Counted from the stretch's first letter, positions 1 through 5,060 are shown. The stretch: DNA of 6,852 bases from an uncultured Elusimicrobiales bacterium (GCA_944322775.1 CALUQA010000118.1:1-6852); one strand, 5' to 3'. The notes: generated from the letters alone by a model not told the origin. Numbers and translations: made by a program.

Positions 1-895
1 CCAGCGTCGGGAGCAGGTTTGCAATTTCGGCAAATTTGCGCCAGTTGGACGTTTTAAAAACCAAATGCCCGCCAAGCAGTTTGTCGCACACGGGTTTAAA
101 AATGCTGTTAAAATAAAAAGTCAGCCCGCGCTCAATGCCTTTTTCGTCGGCTTCCCCGGTGGTGGAAAGGCCGGTGGTCAGTTCCCCGCTGATATAGGCG
201 CGCGGCAGGCCGGTAATAAAACTCATAAGCCCATACAGCACGTCCAGCGCCTGCTCCATGGGGTTGGTGTCAAAGGTGGGCAGTTCCACCGCGTCGCCCG
301 CGTCCAGCAGGGCGCCTTGGCCGGAAGTAAGCCCTTGGGCTATGTCCTTGGCCTGGTCCAGCACGTCCTGCGCGTTGGCGTTGGCCACGTTTTCGCGCAA
401 GGCGTTAATTTTTAAAAGGATAGATTTAGACACGTTTAAAGACGTGTTGGCGTTACTTAGCAAAAGTTCCACCAAAGAGGCCAGAATAAGCACAATGGTG
501 GCGCGGTGAAAGTCTGTAAAGTCCACACACAGGCCTTTTTTGCCCGACGGGTCGGCGTCTATTTCTTTCTTTTCTTCTTCGGTTGCCTTGCGCACGCAGC
601 CTTCGTCCAGCTTAAGGTACAGTTTTTCTTTGTGCGTCATGGCATGGGCCAAAATGCTGATAAGCCCGCGACGCGCCTGCGTAAATACCACGCTGTCCCA
701 CAAGGCGCTTTCTTTGTCTTTGGGGAAGTCCGCCGCGTGTTCGTAGCAGTCGGTTAAAATCTTGCGGAAGATTTCAAACGTGAACACTTCGGCAAATTTA
801 AAATCTTTGCCGCCGTAGGCAAAATCAAAACCCAGGGCTACGGAATAGTCCGTCTTGCCGCCTTGGTTAAAATTGAAAAAGTTTTTTAAACTCAT
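1..895 (-). CDS. Phage portal protein, N-terminal ~298 residues (runs off left edge)
   Basis: This frame is open from the ATG at 895-893 to the window edge with no stop, about 298 codons. The start overlaps the terminase stop as ATGA (892-895), and GGTG lies five bases upstream of the ATG. The product is soluble-looking. A charged stretch near residues 110-120 is rich in Lys and Glu. A Gly/Thr-rich segment near residues 229-250 (GLPRAYISG, then TTGLSTTGEAD) is followed by a helical stretch with FYFNSIFKPV. In phage portals, a conserved 'GLP...G...STTGEAD'-like segment ahead of a long helix is common. The position directly after the terminase is where a portal gene is expected. A portal forms the dodecameric ring at the capsid vertex through which DNA is pumped. 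The family call rests on that motif and on gene order, and the C-terminus is not visible. Confidence 0.72.
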   Translation of the reverse strand, partial: MSLKNFFNFNQGGKTDYSVALGFDFAYGGKDFKFAEVFTFEIFRKILTDCYEHAADFPKDKESALWDSVVFTQARRGLISILAHAMTHKEKLYLKLDEGCVRKATEEEKKEIDADPSGKKGLCVDFTDFHRATIVLILASLVELLLSNANTSLNVSKSILLKINALRENVANANAQDVLDQAKDIAQGLTSGQGALLDAGDAVELPTFDTNPMEQALDVLYGLMSFITGLPRAYISGELTTGLSTTGEADEKGIERGLTFYFNSIFKPVCDKLLGGHLVFKTSNWRKFAEIANLLPTL

Positions 896-2466
896 TTTTT
901 CACCAGTCCCAAATACATCATTAAGTTGGCCAGCGCGTCGGGTGCGTCGTCGTGCTCGGCCTTGTATTCATATTCCAACACCATATTGTTAAACGTCTGC
1001 TGCGCCTGCCTGAAAGCAGGGGTTGAAAGCGCAGGCGGCAAATAAGAGGCTAATTTTAAATGCCCCTTAAAACTGGCGGCGTTTAATATGCGCCCGTGTT
1101 TGTTGGTGTCGCTTCGCCATTCGGCCACGTTGGCCCCGTTCTTGCGAAACATCACCACGGGGTGCTTGCCCACGCCGTTGGTTTCAAAGGCAAATTTGGC
1201 TACGTTATAGGCCAGGCATACGCGGCCTATGTCTTCGGCGCAGTCGTCCCACGCTTTGGGCCAGGCAAACCCGGCCACCACAAAGTTGTCAAAGTTCATG
1301 GCCCCTATGGCCATAGCCGTATAGTCGGCTCCCTCGTGGCTGGGATCCACAAACCCCACGCAACTGCCCGCCGGAAAGAAATTGACGATTTCCACACCCG
1401 CAAACGGTATGCGCTCTGCCTCGCTTATTTGCAGGTAGTAGCTTGCCTGTATGCTTTCCTCGCTAATGCCGGCGGCGCGTTGTGCTTGCAAATCTACGTC
1501 CAACTGCGGAATGGAGCCGTAAGGCACTTCCATTTTTTTAACGCCGGGCAGGCGGCGCAGTTTGGCGTACACGTCTTTGGCGTGGGCCGGCTGGCCGATA
1601 AAGCAAACGTTTTCGGTCAGCTTCATAAGCTCGGCCCGCACGGCTTCCACCTTGTCGCGCTCGGCCTTGCTCACGTCGTCGGGCGTGATAAGGTCGTCGC
1701 AAATAATATGCTTGGGGTGGCGCCCGCGGAAAGATTTACTGCGTAGCGGCAGCACCGCCACGTTGGGGTCTTTGCCGGTGTGCCCCGCCAGCACCAGGCG
1801 CTTACTGCTGCTTTTTTCCAGCACCACGCCTTCCTCGGTCAAAATGCGGGCAATTTCGCTTATAATTTCCGTGCCGCGTTCCTTTTCCTTGGTCAGGATA
1901 AGGTACGTGTCCTGCGGGTCGTGCCGTATTTTCCAGGCTGGGGCGCATATGACCCCATAGTCCGTCTTGCCGTAGCCGCGCGAGCCCAAGACCAGCCGCG
2001 GGCCGCTTCCTTGCACAAATTCGGCCATTTCCACCTGTTTTGGGTAGGGCCGGGGGTAAGCGTGCCGCTCGCAAAATTGGGCAAAATCTTCCGCGTTTTG
2101 CGAGGGCTCACGCACCGGCTGGGCCGCGTTTTGCTGGGCCGCTTGCAGCTTGTAGTAATGCTGGGCCAGCGCCTTACTGGCGGCAATACGGGCAAATATG
2201 TCTTCCTTGCCGTTCTGCGTTGTCAAAGACCAAAAGTTCAAAATCTCTTTAAGCGACATTATGGCCGGGCCGGCAGCCTGCTGCCTAAGTTCTGCTATTC
2301 GCTTTGCCACAGCCGGGCTTTTTAAAAGGCGGCTTGCCTTTTCTTTGGCCGTTTTGCGGCTTGCTTTGCTGCCGGGGTGGCTTTGAAACCAAGCGTCAAC
2401 GGCCGTCTTTTCCGTCAAGACGGCTTTTGCAAAATCTTCGCTTTGTTTTTTAAGAGTGCTTGCCAC
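892..2466 (-). CDS. Terminase with small-subunit-like N-terminal domain fused to the large subunit (ATPase and nuclease)
   Basis: This is the DNA-packaging motor that cuts concatemers and pumps DNA into the prohead. With a GTG start at 2466 it has 524 residues. Residues ~12-64 resemble the helix-turn-helix of small terminases (Terminase_2), ending in the usual SRLLKSPAVAKRIAEL pattern, and a small-subunit-like helix follows (IMSLKEIL, from ~69). The large-subunit ATPase comes next: Walker A GSRGYGKT at 161-168, Walker B HIICDD ending at 258, and coupling motif IGQPAH at 290-295. The RNase-H-like nuclease has D374 (VDPSHEG), E428 (FETNG) and D506/D507/D510 (HDDAPDA). All expected catalytic residues are present. 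The open frame extends upstream to a TTG at 2559, but that extension crosses two terminator hairpins and encodes nothing familiar. GTG 2466 is the first plausible start beyond them, although it lacks a clear Shine-Dalgarno sequence. An ATG at 2259 would discard the small-subunit domain. The stop overlaps the portal start. Confidence 0.9.
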   Translation of the reverse strand: MASTLKKQSEDFAKAVLTEKTAVDAWFQSHPGSKASRKTAKEKASRLLKSPAVAKRIAELRQQAAGPAIMSLKEILNFWSLTTQNGKEDIFARIAASKALAQHYYKLQAAQQNAAQPVREPSQNAEDFAQFCERHAYPRPYPKQVEMAEFVQGSGPRLVLGSRGYGKTDYGVICAPAWKIRHDPQDTYLILTKEKERGTEIISEIARILTEEGVVLEKSSSKRLVLAGHTGKDPNVAVLPLRSKSFRGRHPKHIICDDLITPDDVSKAERDKVEAVRAELMKLTENVCFIGQPAHAKDVYAKLRRLPGVKKMEVPYGSIPQLDVDLQAQRAAGISEESIQASYYLQISEAERIPFAGVEIVNFFPAGSCVGFVDPSHEGADYTAMAIGAMNFDNFVVAGFAWPKAWDDCAEDIGRVCLAYNVAKFAFETNGVGKHPVVMFRKNGANVAEWRSDTNKHGRILNAASFKGHLKLASYLPPALSTPAFRQAQQTFNNMVLEYEYKAEHDDAPDALANLMMYLGLVKK

Positions 2467-2490
2467 ATTGTTCTGTCGCGGCGGGGGAAT

Positions 2491-2512
2491 AAAAAACCCC
2501 GCACATGCGGGG
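2491..2512 (-). terminator. Intrinsic terminator 2, just before the terminase start
   Basis: Read on the minus strand, a perfect 6-bp stem of CCCCGC and GCGGGG closes a four-base loop (2512-2497). It is followed directly by six T residues (2496-2491) and then ATT. On the plus strand the T tract is absent, so the element works only towards the terminase. It lies 25 bases before the proposed GTG start. It is therefore a leader or attenuation terminator for the late genes rather than the end of an operon. Confidence 0.8.
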
Positions 2513-2524
2513 CGTAAGAAGGAC

Positions 2525-2571
2525 AAAAAAAGACTTGTCCCACGGCACACTGGTGCCAAGAAACAAGTCTT
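2525..2571 (-). terminator. Intrinsic terminator 1, long hairpin beginning a few bases after the transcription start
   Basis: A 9-bp outer stem (2571-2563 with 2538-2530, AAGACTTGT against ACAAGTCTT) encloses a 5-bp inner stem (GGCAC and GTGCC) with a four-base loop. The symmetric internal loop between them can form two G-U pairs, one C-G pair and a further G-U, so the helix is nearly continuous. On the minus strand the stem runs straight into five more T residues (2529-2525). The start point predicted from the promoter at 2584-2612 is about 2578, so the hairpin begins around position +8 of the RNA. This is unusually early for a terminator. Confidence 0.72.
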
Positions 2572-2578
2572 CGCAGAT
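2525..2578 (-). ncRNA. Predicted ~54-nt terminated leader RNA
   Basis: If transcription starts near 2578 and ends at terminator 1, the product is an RNA of roughly 54 nucleotides that is almost entirely the hairpin. If it stops at terminator 2 the RNA is about 85 nucleotides. I recognise no known small-RNA family in it. It may simply be the aborted leader of the late operon, comparable in role to lambda 6S RNA. An independent regulatory RNA, or a DNA-level packaging site beside the terminase gene, are alternatives. Confidence 0.35.
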
Positions 2579-2583
2579 AACTT

Positions 2584-2612
2584 AGTATAAACAATTATTT
2601 AGTTTTTTTCAA
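2584..2612 (-). promoter_or_regulatory. Sigma70-type promoter driving the packaging (late) genes
   Basis: On the minus strand TTGAAA (2612-2607) is separated by exactly 17 bases from TATACT (2589-2584). Each hexamer differs from consensus at one position. The spacer is AT-rich and the predicted start is an A near 2578. It is the only promoter of this quality I see in the window. It lies between the early block and the terminase, downstream of the YopX stop at 2684, and nothing but the two terminators separates it from the terminase. Confidence 0.75.
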
Positions 2613-2683
2613 GGGGCTTTAATCTCAAACTCGTCCAAAGCTGATCGGACAAAGATAACATATCCGGCTCGCTGGAATAAACT

Positions 2684-3085
2684 TCATTTAAGTATAAAAC
2701 CGCCTTCACATTTGCTATGCTCCAGCAATTCAGGGTTCTCGTGTATGTTGCCGATGACTTCTATATCTTCTGGGTATTCATAAATTCCACAATCGCTATC
2801 ATAAAGACAAAAAGGAGTAAAGCCAGCATACAGTTCATCATAAACGCAGTCCTCAACCTCTTGGTCGCCATTTAAATATAACTGACTATACTTTGCTGAA
2901 AGTCTTAGAATATCACCCTCATAAATCAGCCGCCCGTTTTTGTCTTTTAGACCCGTGCATTGTTCTAATACTTCATCTTCCATACAAGACAAGAAAAAAC
3001 CTACATTATCACAATGACTTTCTGCCATTTTTAAGTATTTTTTTTCTGTTTCGTTCCATACCCTAAATCTAAATCTGTCGTTCAT
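2684..3085 (-). CDS. YopX-family protein
   Basis: The 133-residue product shows the usual YopX layout. FRVW is at residues 7-10, a central CTGLKDKNGRLIYEGDIL segment at 43-60, and the closing EVIGNIHENPELL at 109-121. The family takes its name from a Bacillus phage SPbeta gene, is frequent in phages and prophages, and has no established function. Its length is normal for the family. The ATG overlaps the stop of the upstream zinc-ribbon gene as TAATG (3083-3087), with GGGGGAG immediately ahead as the ribosome binding site. A hand count over 360 of its bases gives about 38% GC, compared with above 50% in a sampled stretch of the bet gene. It also uses A/T-ending codons more freely, which suggests recent or separate acquisition. 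It is the last gene before the late promoter. Confidence 0.88.
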   Translation of the reverse strand: MNDRFRFRVWNETEKKYLKMAESHCDNVGFFLSCMEDEVLEQCTGLKDKNGRLIYEGDILRLSAKYSQLYLNGDQEVEDCVYDELYAGFTPFCLYDSDCGIYEYPEDIEVIGNIHENPELLEHSKCEGGFILK

Positions 3086-3198
3086 TACTCCCCCAAAATT
3101 TCCTTTTCAAGGCATTTAATGCACTTGTTGCGCCCCTCGTGCTCCAACGAGGGGAAAACGTCCGTCACTTGCCCGCAGGCACAGCAATAGCCTTTCAT
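3085..3198 (-). CDS. 37-residue zinc-ribbon microprotein
   Basis: This small gene begins at ATG 3198-3196 and ends at TAA 3087-3085. It starts with MKGYCCACGQ and ends with KCIKCLEKEILGE. Two CxxC pairs (C5/C8 and C26/C29), 17 residues apart, make a compact zinc ribbon or treble-clef-like knuckle likely. Support for its being real comes from its packing: its ATG overlaps the upstream stop as ATGA (3195-3198), and its stop overlaps the YopX start as TAATG, exactly filling a gap that would otherwise be empty. A perfect 8-bp inverted repeat (3133-3140 with 3147-3154) lies inside it. The function is unknown. Nucleic-acid or protein binding is an inference from the fold only. Confidence 0.75.
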   Translation of the reverse strand: MKGYCCACGQVTDVFPSLEHEGRNKCIKCLEKEILGE

Positions 3199-3623
3199 AA
3201 CACCCCCAAAGTTGCCCCATAGTTGCCCTTGGGCTCGTAGAGGTCATTGTCGTGCCGGCTTTGCACTTTGGGCAATTGGGCTACGTCAAAGTAGCGTTCT
3301 TTGGGTTGGTTATAAAGCACGTTAATAAACCCCTGCGGATCTATGTTGTACTTTTTCAGCTCAGGCCAGTGTTCGTAGGCAAAATCGCCAATTTTGCCGT
3401 TTAATTTGTAAATCATAGGGCGCACCGTACCAGATCTGTCTTCATAAACCTTTATGTGGCGGCAGAAAGGGCATTGTGCCCGAAAGACGGTAAAAACGAT
3501 TTTGTCCCTGTTGGTGATGTGCACCGGAAGGGAAGTATAAATGGCCTGTTTGTCTTGCCAGCAAAAGGGGCAAGCCTCTTTGGGTGGCAGCAGGGCCGGT
3601 TGGACTTCCTGTTTTTTCCTCAT
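3195..3623 (-). CDS. Phage protein with a four-cysteine zinc-binding N-terminus
   Basis: I do not recognise this 142-residue product. Two CPFC motifs (C18/C21 and C51/C54) flank about 29 residues and predict a zinc ribbon, with a basic start (MRKK). The remaining ~85 residues are hydrophilic, with several aromatics and a Gly-rich tail (GNYGATLGVL). The CPFC pairs recall Lar-like and other small phage zinc proteins, but the rest does not match clearly. The start is set by AAGGAG seven bases before ATG 3623 and by the ATGA overlap with the replication gene stop (3620-3623). A longer frame to 3683 exists, but it would overlap the upstream gene by 64 bases without a ribosome binding site. Its stop overlaps the next start in the same way. 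Given its place just before the late promoter, a regulatory role such as antitermination is possible, but nothing in the sequence shows it. Confidence 0.8.
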   Translation of the reverse strand: MRKKQEVQPALLPPKEACPFCWQDKQAIYTSLPVHITNRDKIVFTVFRAQCPFCRHIKVYEDRSGTVRPMIYKLNGKIGDFAYEHWPELKKYNIDPQGFINVLYNQPKERYFDVAQLPKVQSRHDNDLYEPKGNYGATLGVL

Positions 3624-4435
3624 ATCTGGGCTCCTTGCAAGCGTTTCTTGGCCTGCTGGTAGTATTCGGGCAGGTTGCGGCAAACGGCCTCATAGCCGCC
3701 TTTAAGGCCGGCTTTGTCCAGCCTGTCAACGCATACGCGTATCGTCTGTAAAGCCAGCGGTATGTCTTTGCCGCAAAAGTTCAAAATGTCTGCCAAGCAG
3801 CGGCAGTTGCGTTTAAACCAAATGCCCTTTTGCGTGTCGTTCATGGGGTCTTCAAACTCGGCCAGTATGGCGTTTGAAAATTCTTGAAGTTTATTCAGTT
3901 TCGGTTTCAGGTTCGGTATCGATGTCAGTTCGGCGGTCAGGTGTGCCAACCCCGCGGCGTAGTCCGCGGTAAGTATTTTTTTCTCTCTTGCTTCTTTTTC
4001 TTTTTGTGTCACTTTTTCTTTTTCTTCGTTCTCTCTTTTTTGCGCCTCGGCAGGCAAAATGGCGGTGCTACCGTCTGAAAACTGCCTTTTTTCAAGCAAC
4101 GCTTGTTTGTCTGCTTGAAGCAAAGAAAAATTTTTGCTTGAAGCAAGCGGGGAAGCGTTGCTTCCGTCTGAAAGTTTGCTTTTGCTTTGCGTTGCTAATC
4201 CGCCTTTTCTGCCTGCTTTCTTACGTGACTTAATGATAGAAACACTTGCGTTTTTCCAATTTAAAAGCATTTCGTAGAAAGAGCGTTCTTCTGCGTTTAT
4301 TGGTTTGTACGCGGTTTCATTTTCAAAGGCTTGTTCGCACACGCCCACCAGCGCGCGGCCTATTTGCTCGGCACTTAATTTGCGGGCTTTGGCCAGCAGG
4401 TCGGCGGTGTAGATTTTAATGTAAGGTATTTTCAT
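3620..4435 (-). CDS. Probable phage replication initiator / replisome organiser
   Basis: The 271-residue protein has three parts. Residues 1-85 (MKIPYIKIYTADLL to AGRKGGLATQ) resemble the DUF6291/DnaT-like N-terminal domain of phage replication proteins, including the basic GRKGG turn at its end. Residues ~86-155 form a low-complexity linker with a repeated SDGS motif (89-92 and 120-123, 31 residues apart), followed by a Lys/Glu-rich stretch. Residues ~156-271 form a helical C-terminal domain with WFKRN (206-210), where such proteins usually contact the host helicase machinery or DNA. The start at ATG 4435 overlaps the nuclease gene by 20 bases, with a weak GGAA as ribosome binding site. The linker DNA carries iteron-like repeats and a polypyrimidine tract, as in lambda O. 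The role is inferred from the architecture and neighbours, and exact family membership is uncertain. Confidence 0.7.
   Translation of the reverse strand: MKIPYIKIYTADLLAKARKLSAEQIGRALVGVCEQAFENETAYKPINAEERSFYEMLLNWKNASVSIIKSRKKAGRKGGLATQSKSKLSDGSNASPLASSKNFSLLQADKQALLEKRQFSDGSTAILPAEAQKRENEEKEKVTQKEKEAREKKILTADYAAGLAHLTAELTSIPNLKPKLNKLQEFSNAILAEFEDPMNDTQKGIWFKRNCRCLADILNFCGKDIPLALQTIRVCVDRLDKAGLKGGYEAVCRNLPEYYQQAKKRLQGAQI
3976..4041 (+). other. AT-rich homopyrimidine tract inside the replication gene
   Basis: Of 66 bases on the plus strand only five are purines (positions 3990, 4006, 4008, 4011 and 4028), and long T runs dominate. The complementary coding strand is correspondingly purine-rich and encodes the Lys/Glu-rich linker. 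The tract lies directly beside the repeat cluster at 4071-4173. That arrangement would suit an easily melted DNA-unwinding segment next to initiator-binding repeats. Codon choice for a K/E-rich coiled linker could also produce it. Confidence 0.6.
4071..4173. repeat. Iteron-like cluster of AAGC/GCTT repeats
   Basis: Within about 100 bases there are two exact copies of TGCTTGAAGCAA (4112-4123 and 4135-4146). There are also two palindromes, CAAGC-AAC-GCTTG (4093-4105) and GGAAGC-GTT-GCTTCC (4151-4165), whose 11-base cores are reverse complements of each other. The cluster is bracketed by two direct copies of CCGTCTGAAA (4071-4080 and 4164-4173) 93 bases apart, which is 31 codons. The repeats fall in the linker region of the replication gene. 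This suggests binding sites for the encoded protein, that is, a candidate replication origin. Confidence 0.6.
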
Positions 4436-4793
4436 GGTCTGCGTTCCATTCCCGTATCAGGGCCTGCGTGCGGTTTACAAAACTTTGCACATCGGCCCAG
4501 TCTTGCCAAATTTTATAGACAAACCCCAGCGCACGGGCGCAGCGCTCAAATGCTTTTTGCTCAGCGCTTTGGCGGCCTTTGCCGTTTGGGTTTTTAAGTT
4601 CGGCAAACACAATTTGCCCCTTTGGCAGCATAATGACCAAATCGGCCACCCCGGCCATGAGCCCTTCCGCCTTGGCTATGCGCGCCTGCGTGGGCTTTAG
4701 GCGCGTTCCGTTGGGCACGCTGAATACCTGATAGCCCAAAGAGCGCAAAAAGCGCACCACGCAGGTTTGAAAGCGGCTCTCACCGTGTCGCAT
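4416..4793 (-). CDS. VRR-NUC domain nuclease
   Basis: This 125-residue protein is a single VRR-NUC (PD-(D/E)XK-like) domain of normal length for the phage stand-alone type. Visible signature residues are E5 and Q9 in the first helix, PNG at 27-29, G44 and G48 before D51 (GVADLVI), the catalytic E65-x-K67 (AELK), and Q79 in the following helix. All expected active-site residues are present. Stand-alone VRR-NUC proteins are metal-dependent DNA nucleases, and some act on branched DNA or as structure-specific nickases. In this operon it could process recombination or replication intermediates, or serve the annealing protein. The start is fixed by AAGGAG seven bases upstream of ATG 4793. It overlaps the preceding gene by 14 bases and the following one by 20, so translation is probably coupled. 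Confidence 0.9.
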   Translation of the reverse strand: MRHGESRFQTCVVRFLRSLGYQVFSVPNGTRLKPTQARIAKAEGLMAGVADLVIMLPKGQIVFAELKNPNGKGRQSAEQKAFERCARALGFVYKIWQDWADVQSFVNRTQALIREWNADHENTLH

Positions 4794-4995
4794 TTCGGTA
4801 CTCCTTTTTTAACGTAAACGCCCGCACCCCGTTGGGCAGCACCACCAAATCAAAATGGCTGTCGGCCGTTTCCAAGCGTTCTTTGGGGTATTTGCGGTTG
4901 CACTCGCGGCAATAGGGCTGGAAGCCGTCATAACGGCGGTTAAAATCCTGCACGGGCTTGGTCTGCCCGCATTTGGCACAATGCTTGTATTTCAT
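4780..4995 (-). CDS. Small zinc-finger protein, HNH-associated type
   Basis: The 71-residue product opens with KHCAKCGQTKPVQDF, followed by YCRECNRKY. This gives two CxxC pairs (C6/C9 and C29/C32) separated by 19 residues with an aromatic between them. The pattern is common at the N-terminus of phage HNH endonucleases and in small stand-alone phage zinc fingers. No HNH histidine-asparagine-histidine motif follows, so this is either a finger-only protein or the remnant of an HNH enzyme. The C-terminal half (FDLVVLPNGVRAFTLKKEY) looks like a small beta-hairpin domain. The ribosome binding site is AGAGAGG ahead of ATG 4995, placed beside an unusual GC-rich hairpin. The stop overlaps the nuclease start by 14 bases. 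DNA binding is inferred from the fold. Confidence 0.82.
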   Translation of the reverse strand: MKYKHCAKCGQTKPVQDFNRRYDGFQPYCRECNRKYPKERLETADSHFDLVVLPNGVRAFTLKKEYRNATR

Positions 4996-5034
4996 TTTTA
5001 CCTCTCTGTGGGGGCGGGGAGGTATGCCGCCCCC
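4996..5034 (-). promoter_or_regulatory. GC-rich hairpin with loop complementary to the adjacent Shine-Dalgarno sequence
   Basis: On the minus strand an 8-bp stem (5034-5027 GGGGGCGG with 5017-5010 CCGCCCCC) closes a nine-base loop. The ribosome binding site AGAGAGG (5007-5001) follows and then ATG 4995. The loop contains TACCTC (5024-5019), the exact complement of GAGGTA (5004-4999), which is the heart of that ribosome binding site. Folding as an H-type pseudoknot would hide the site. The geometry is tight, with a five-base connector across an 8-bp stem, so slight fraying would be needed. There is no T tract, so it is not a terminator. Confidence 0.5.
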
Positions 5035-5040
5035 GGGTCG

Positions 5041-5060
5041 GCCTGCTGGGCGCGGCAGGC
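5041..5060 (-). repeat. Inverted repeat directly after the DUF1351 stop
   Basis: GCCTGC at 5060-5055 pairs with GCAGGC at 5046-5041 around an eight-base loop, immediately downstream of the TAA at 5063-5061. No T tract follows, so intrinsic termination is unlikely. It may protect the upstream message from 3' exonucleases or space the two cistrons. Together with the hairpin at 5010-5034 it occupies most of this 65-base intergenic region. Confidence 0.55.

Noticed and set aside
431..448. 6-bp inverted repeat ACACGT/ACGTGT in the portal gene
   Set aside because: Short, coding, not followed by a T tract and not repeated elsewhere; compatible with chance.
1096..1746. Long plus-strand open frame (216 residues) across the terminase gene
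   Set aside because: It lies antisense to a terminase with every catalytic motif intact. Its translation is rich in His/Gly/Phe as expected of an antisense frame, with no recognisable domain.
2115..2170. Three copies of CTGGGCC in the terminase gene
   Set aside because: They fall in an Ala/Gln-rich linker and are explained by repeated GCC and CAG codons.
1780..2325. Second long plus-strand open frame (181 residues)
   Set aside because: Also antisense to the terminase, with no motif, ribosome binding site or neighbouring plus-strand gene.
2467..2559. N-terminal extension of the terminase to a TTG at 2559
   Set aside because: The extension would be translated through both terminator hairpins, has no ribosome binding site and encodes a Pro/Phe-rich segment unlike any small terminase.
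2599..2661. 20-residue minus-strand frame (MLSLSDQLW...) between YopX and the late promoter
   Set aside because: It spans the -35 and part of the spacer of the promoter, lacks a ribosome binding site and resembles nothing known. A frame of this length is expected by chance.
2612..2683. In-frame continuation of YopX past its TGA
   Set aside because: About 23 open codons follow the stop in the same frame, but YopX already ends at its usual place (NPELL plus a short tail), so read-through is not needed.
3624..3683. 20-residue upstream extension of the four-cysteine protein
   Set aside because: The ATG at 3623 has AAGGAG at ideal spacing and an ATGA overlap, whereas the upstream start has neither and would overlap the replication gene deeply.
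3442..3729. Minus-strand open frame of 95 residues
   Set aside because: It overlaps two better-supported genes in another frame and shows no domain.
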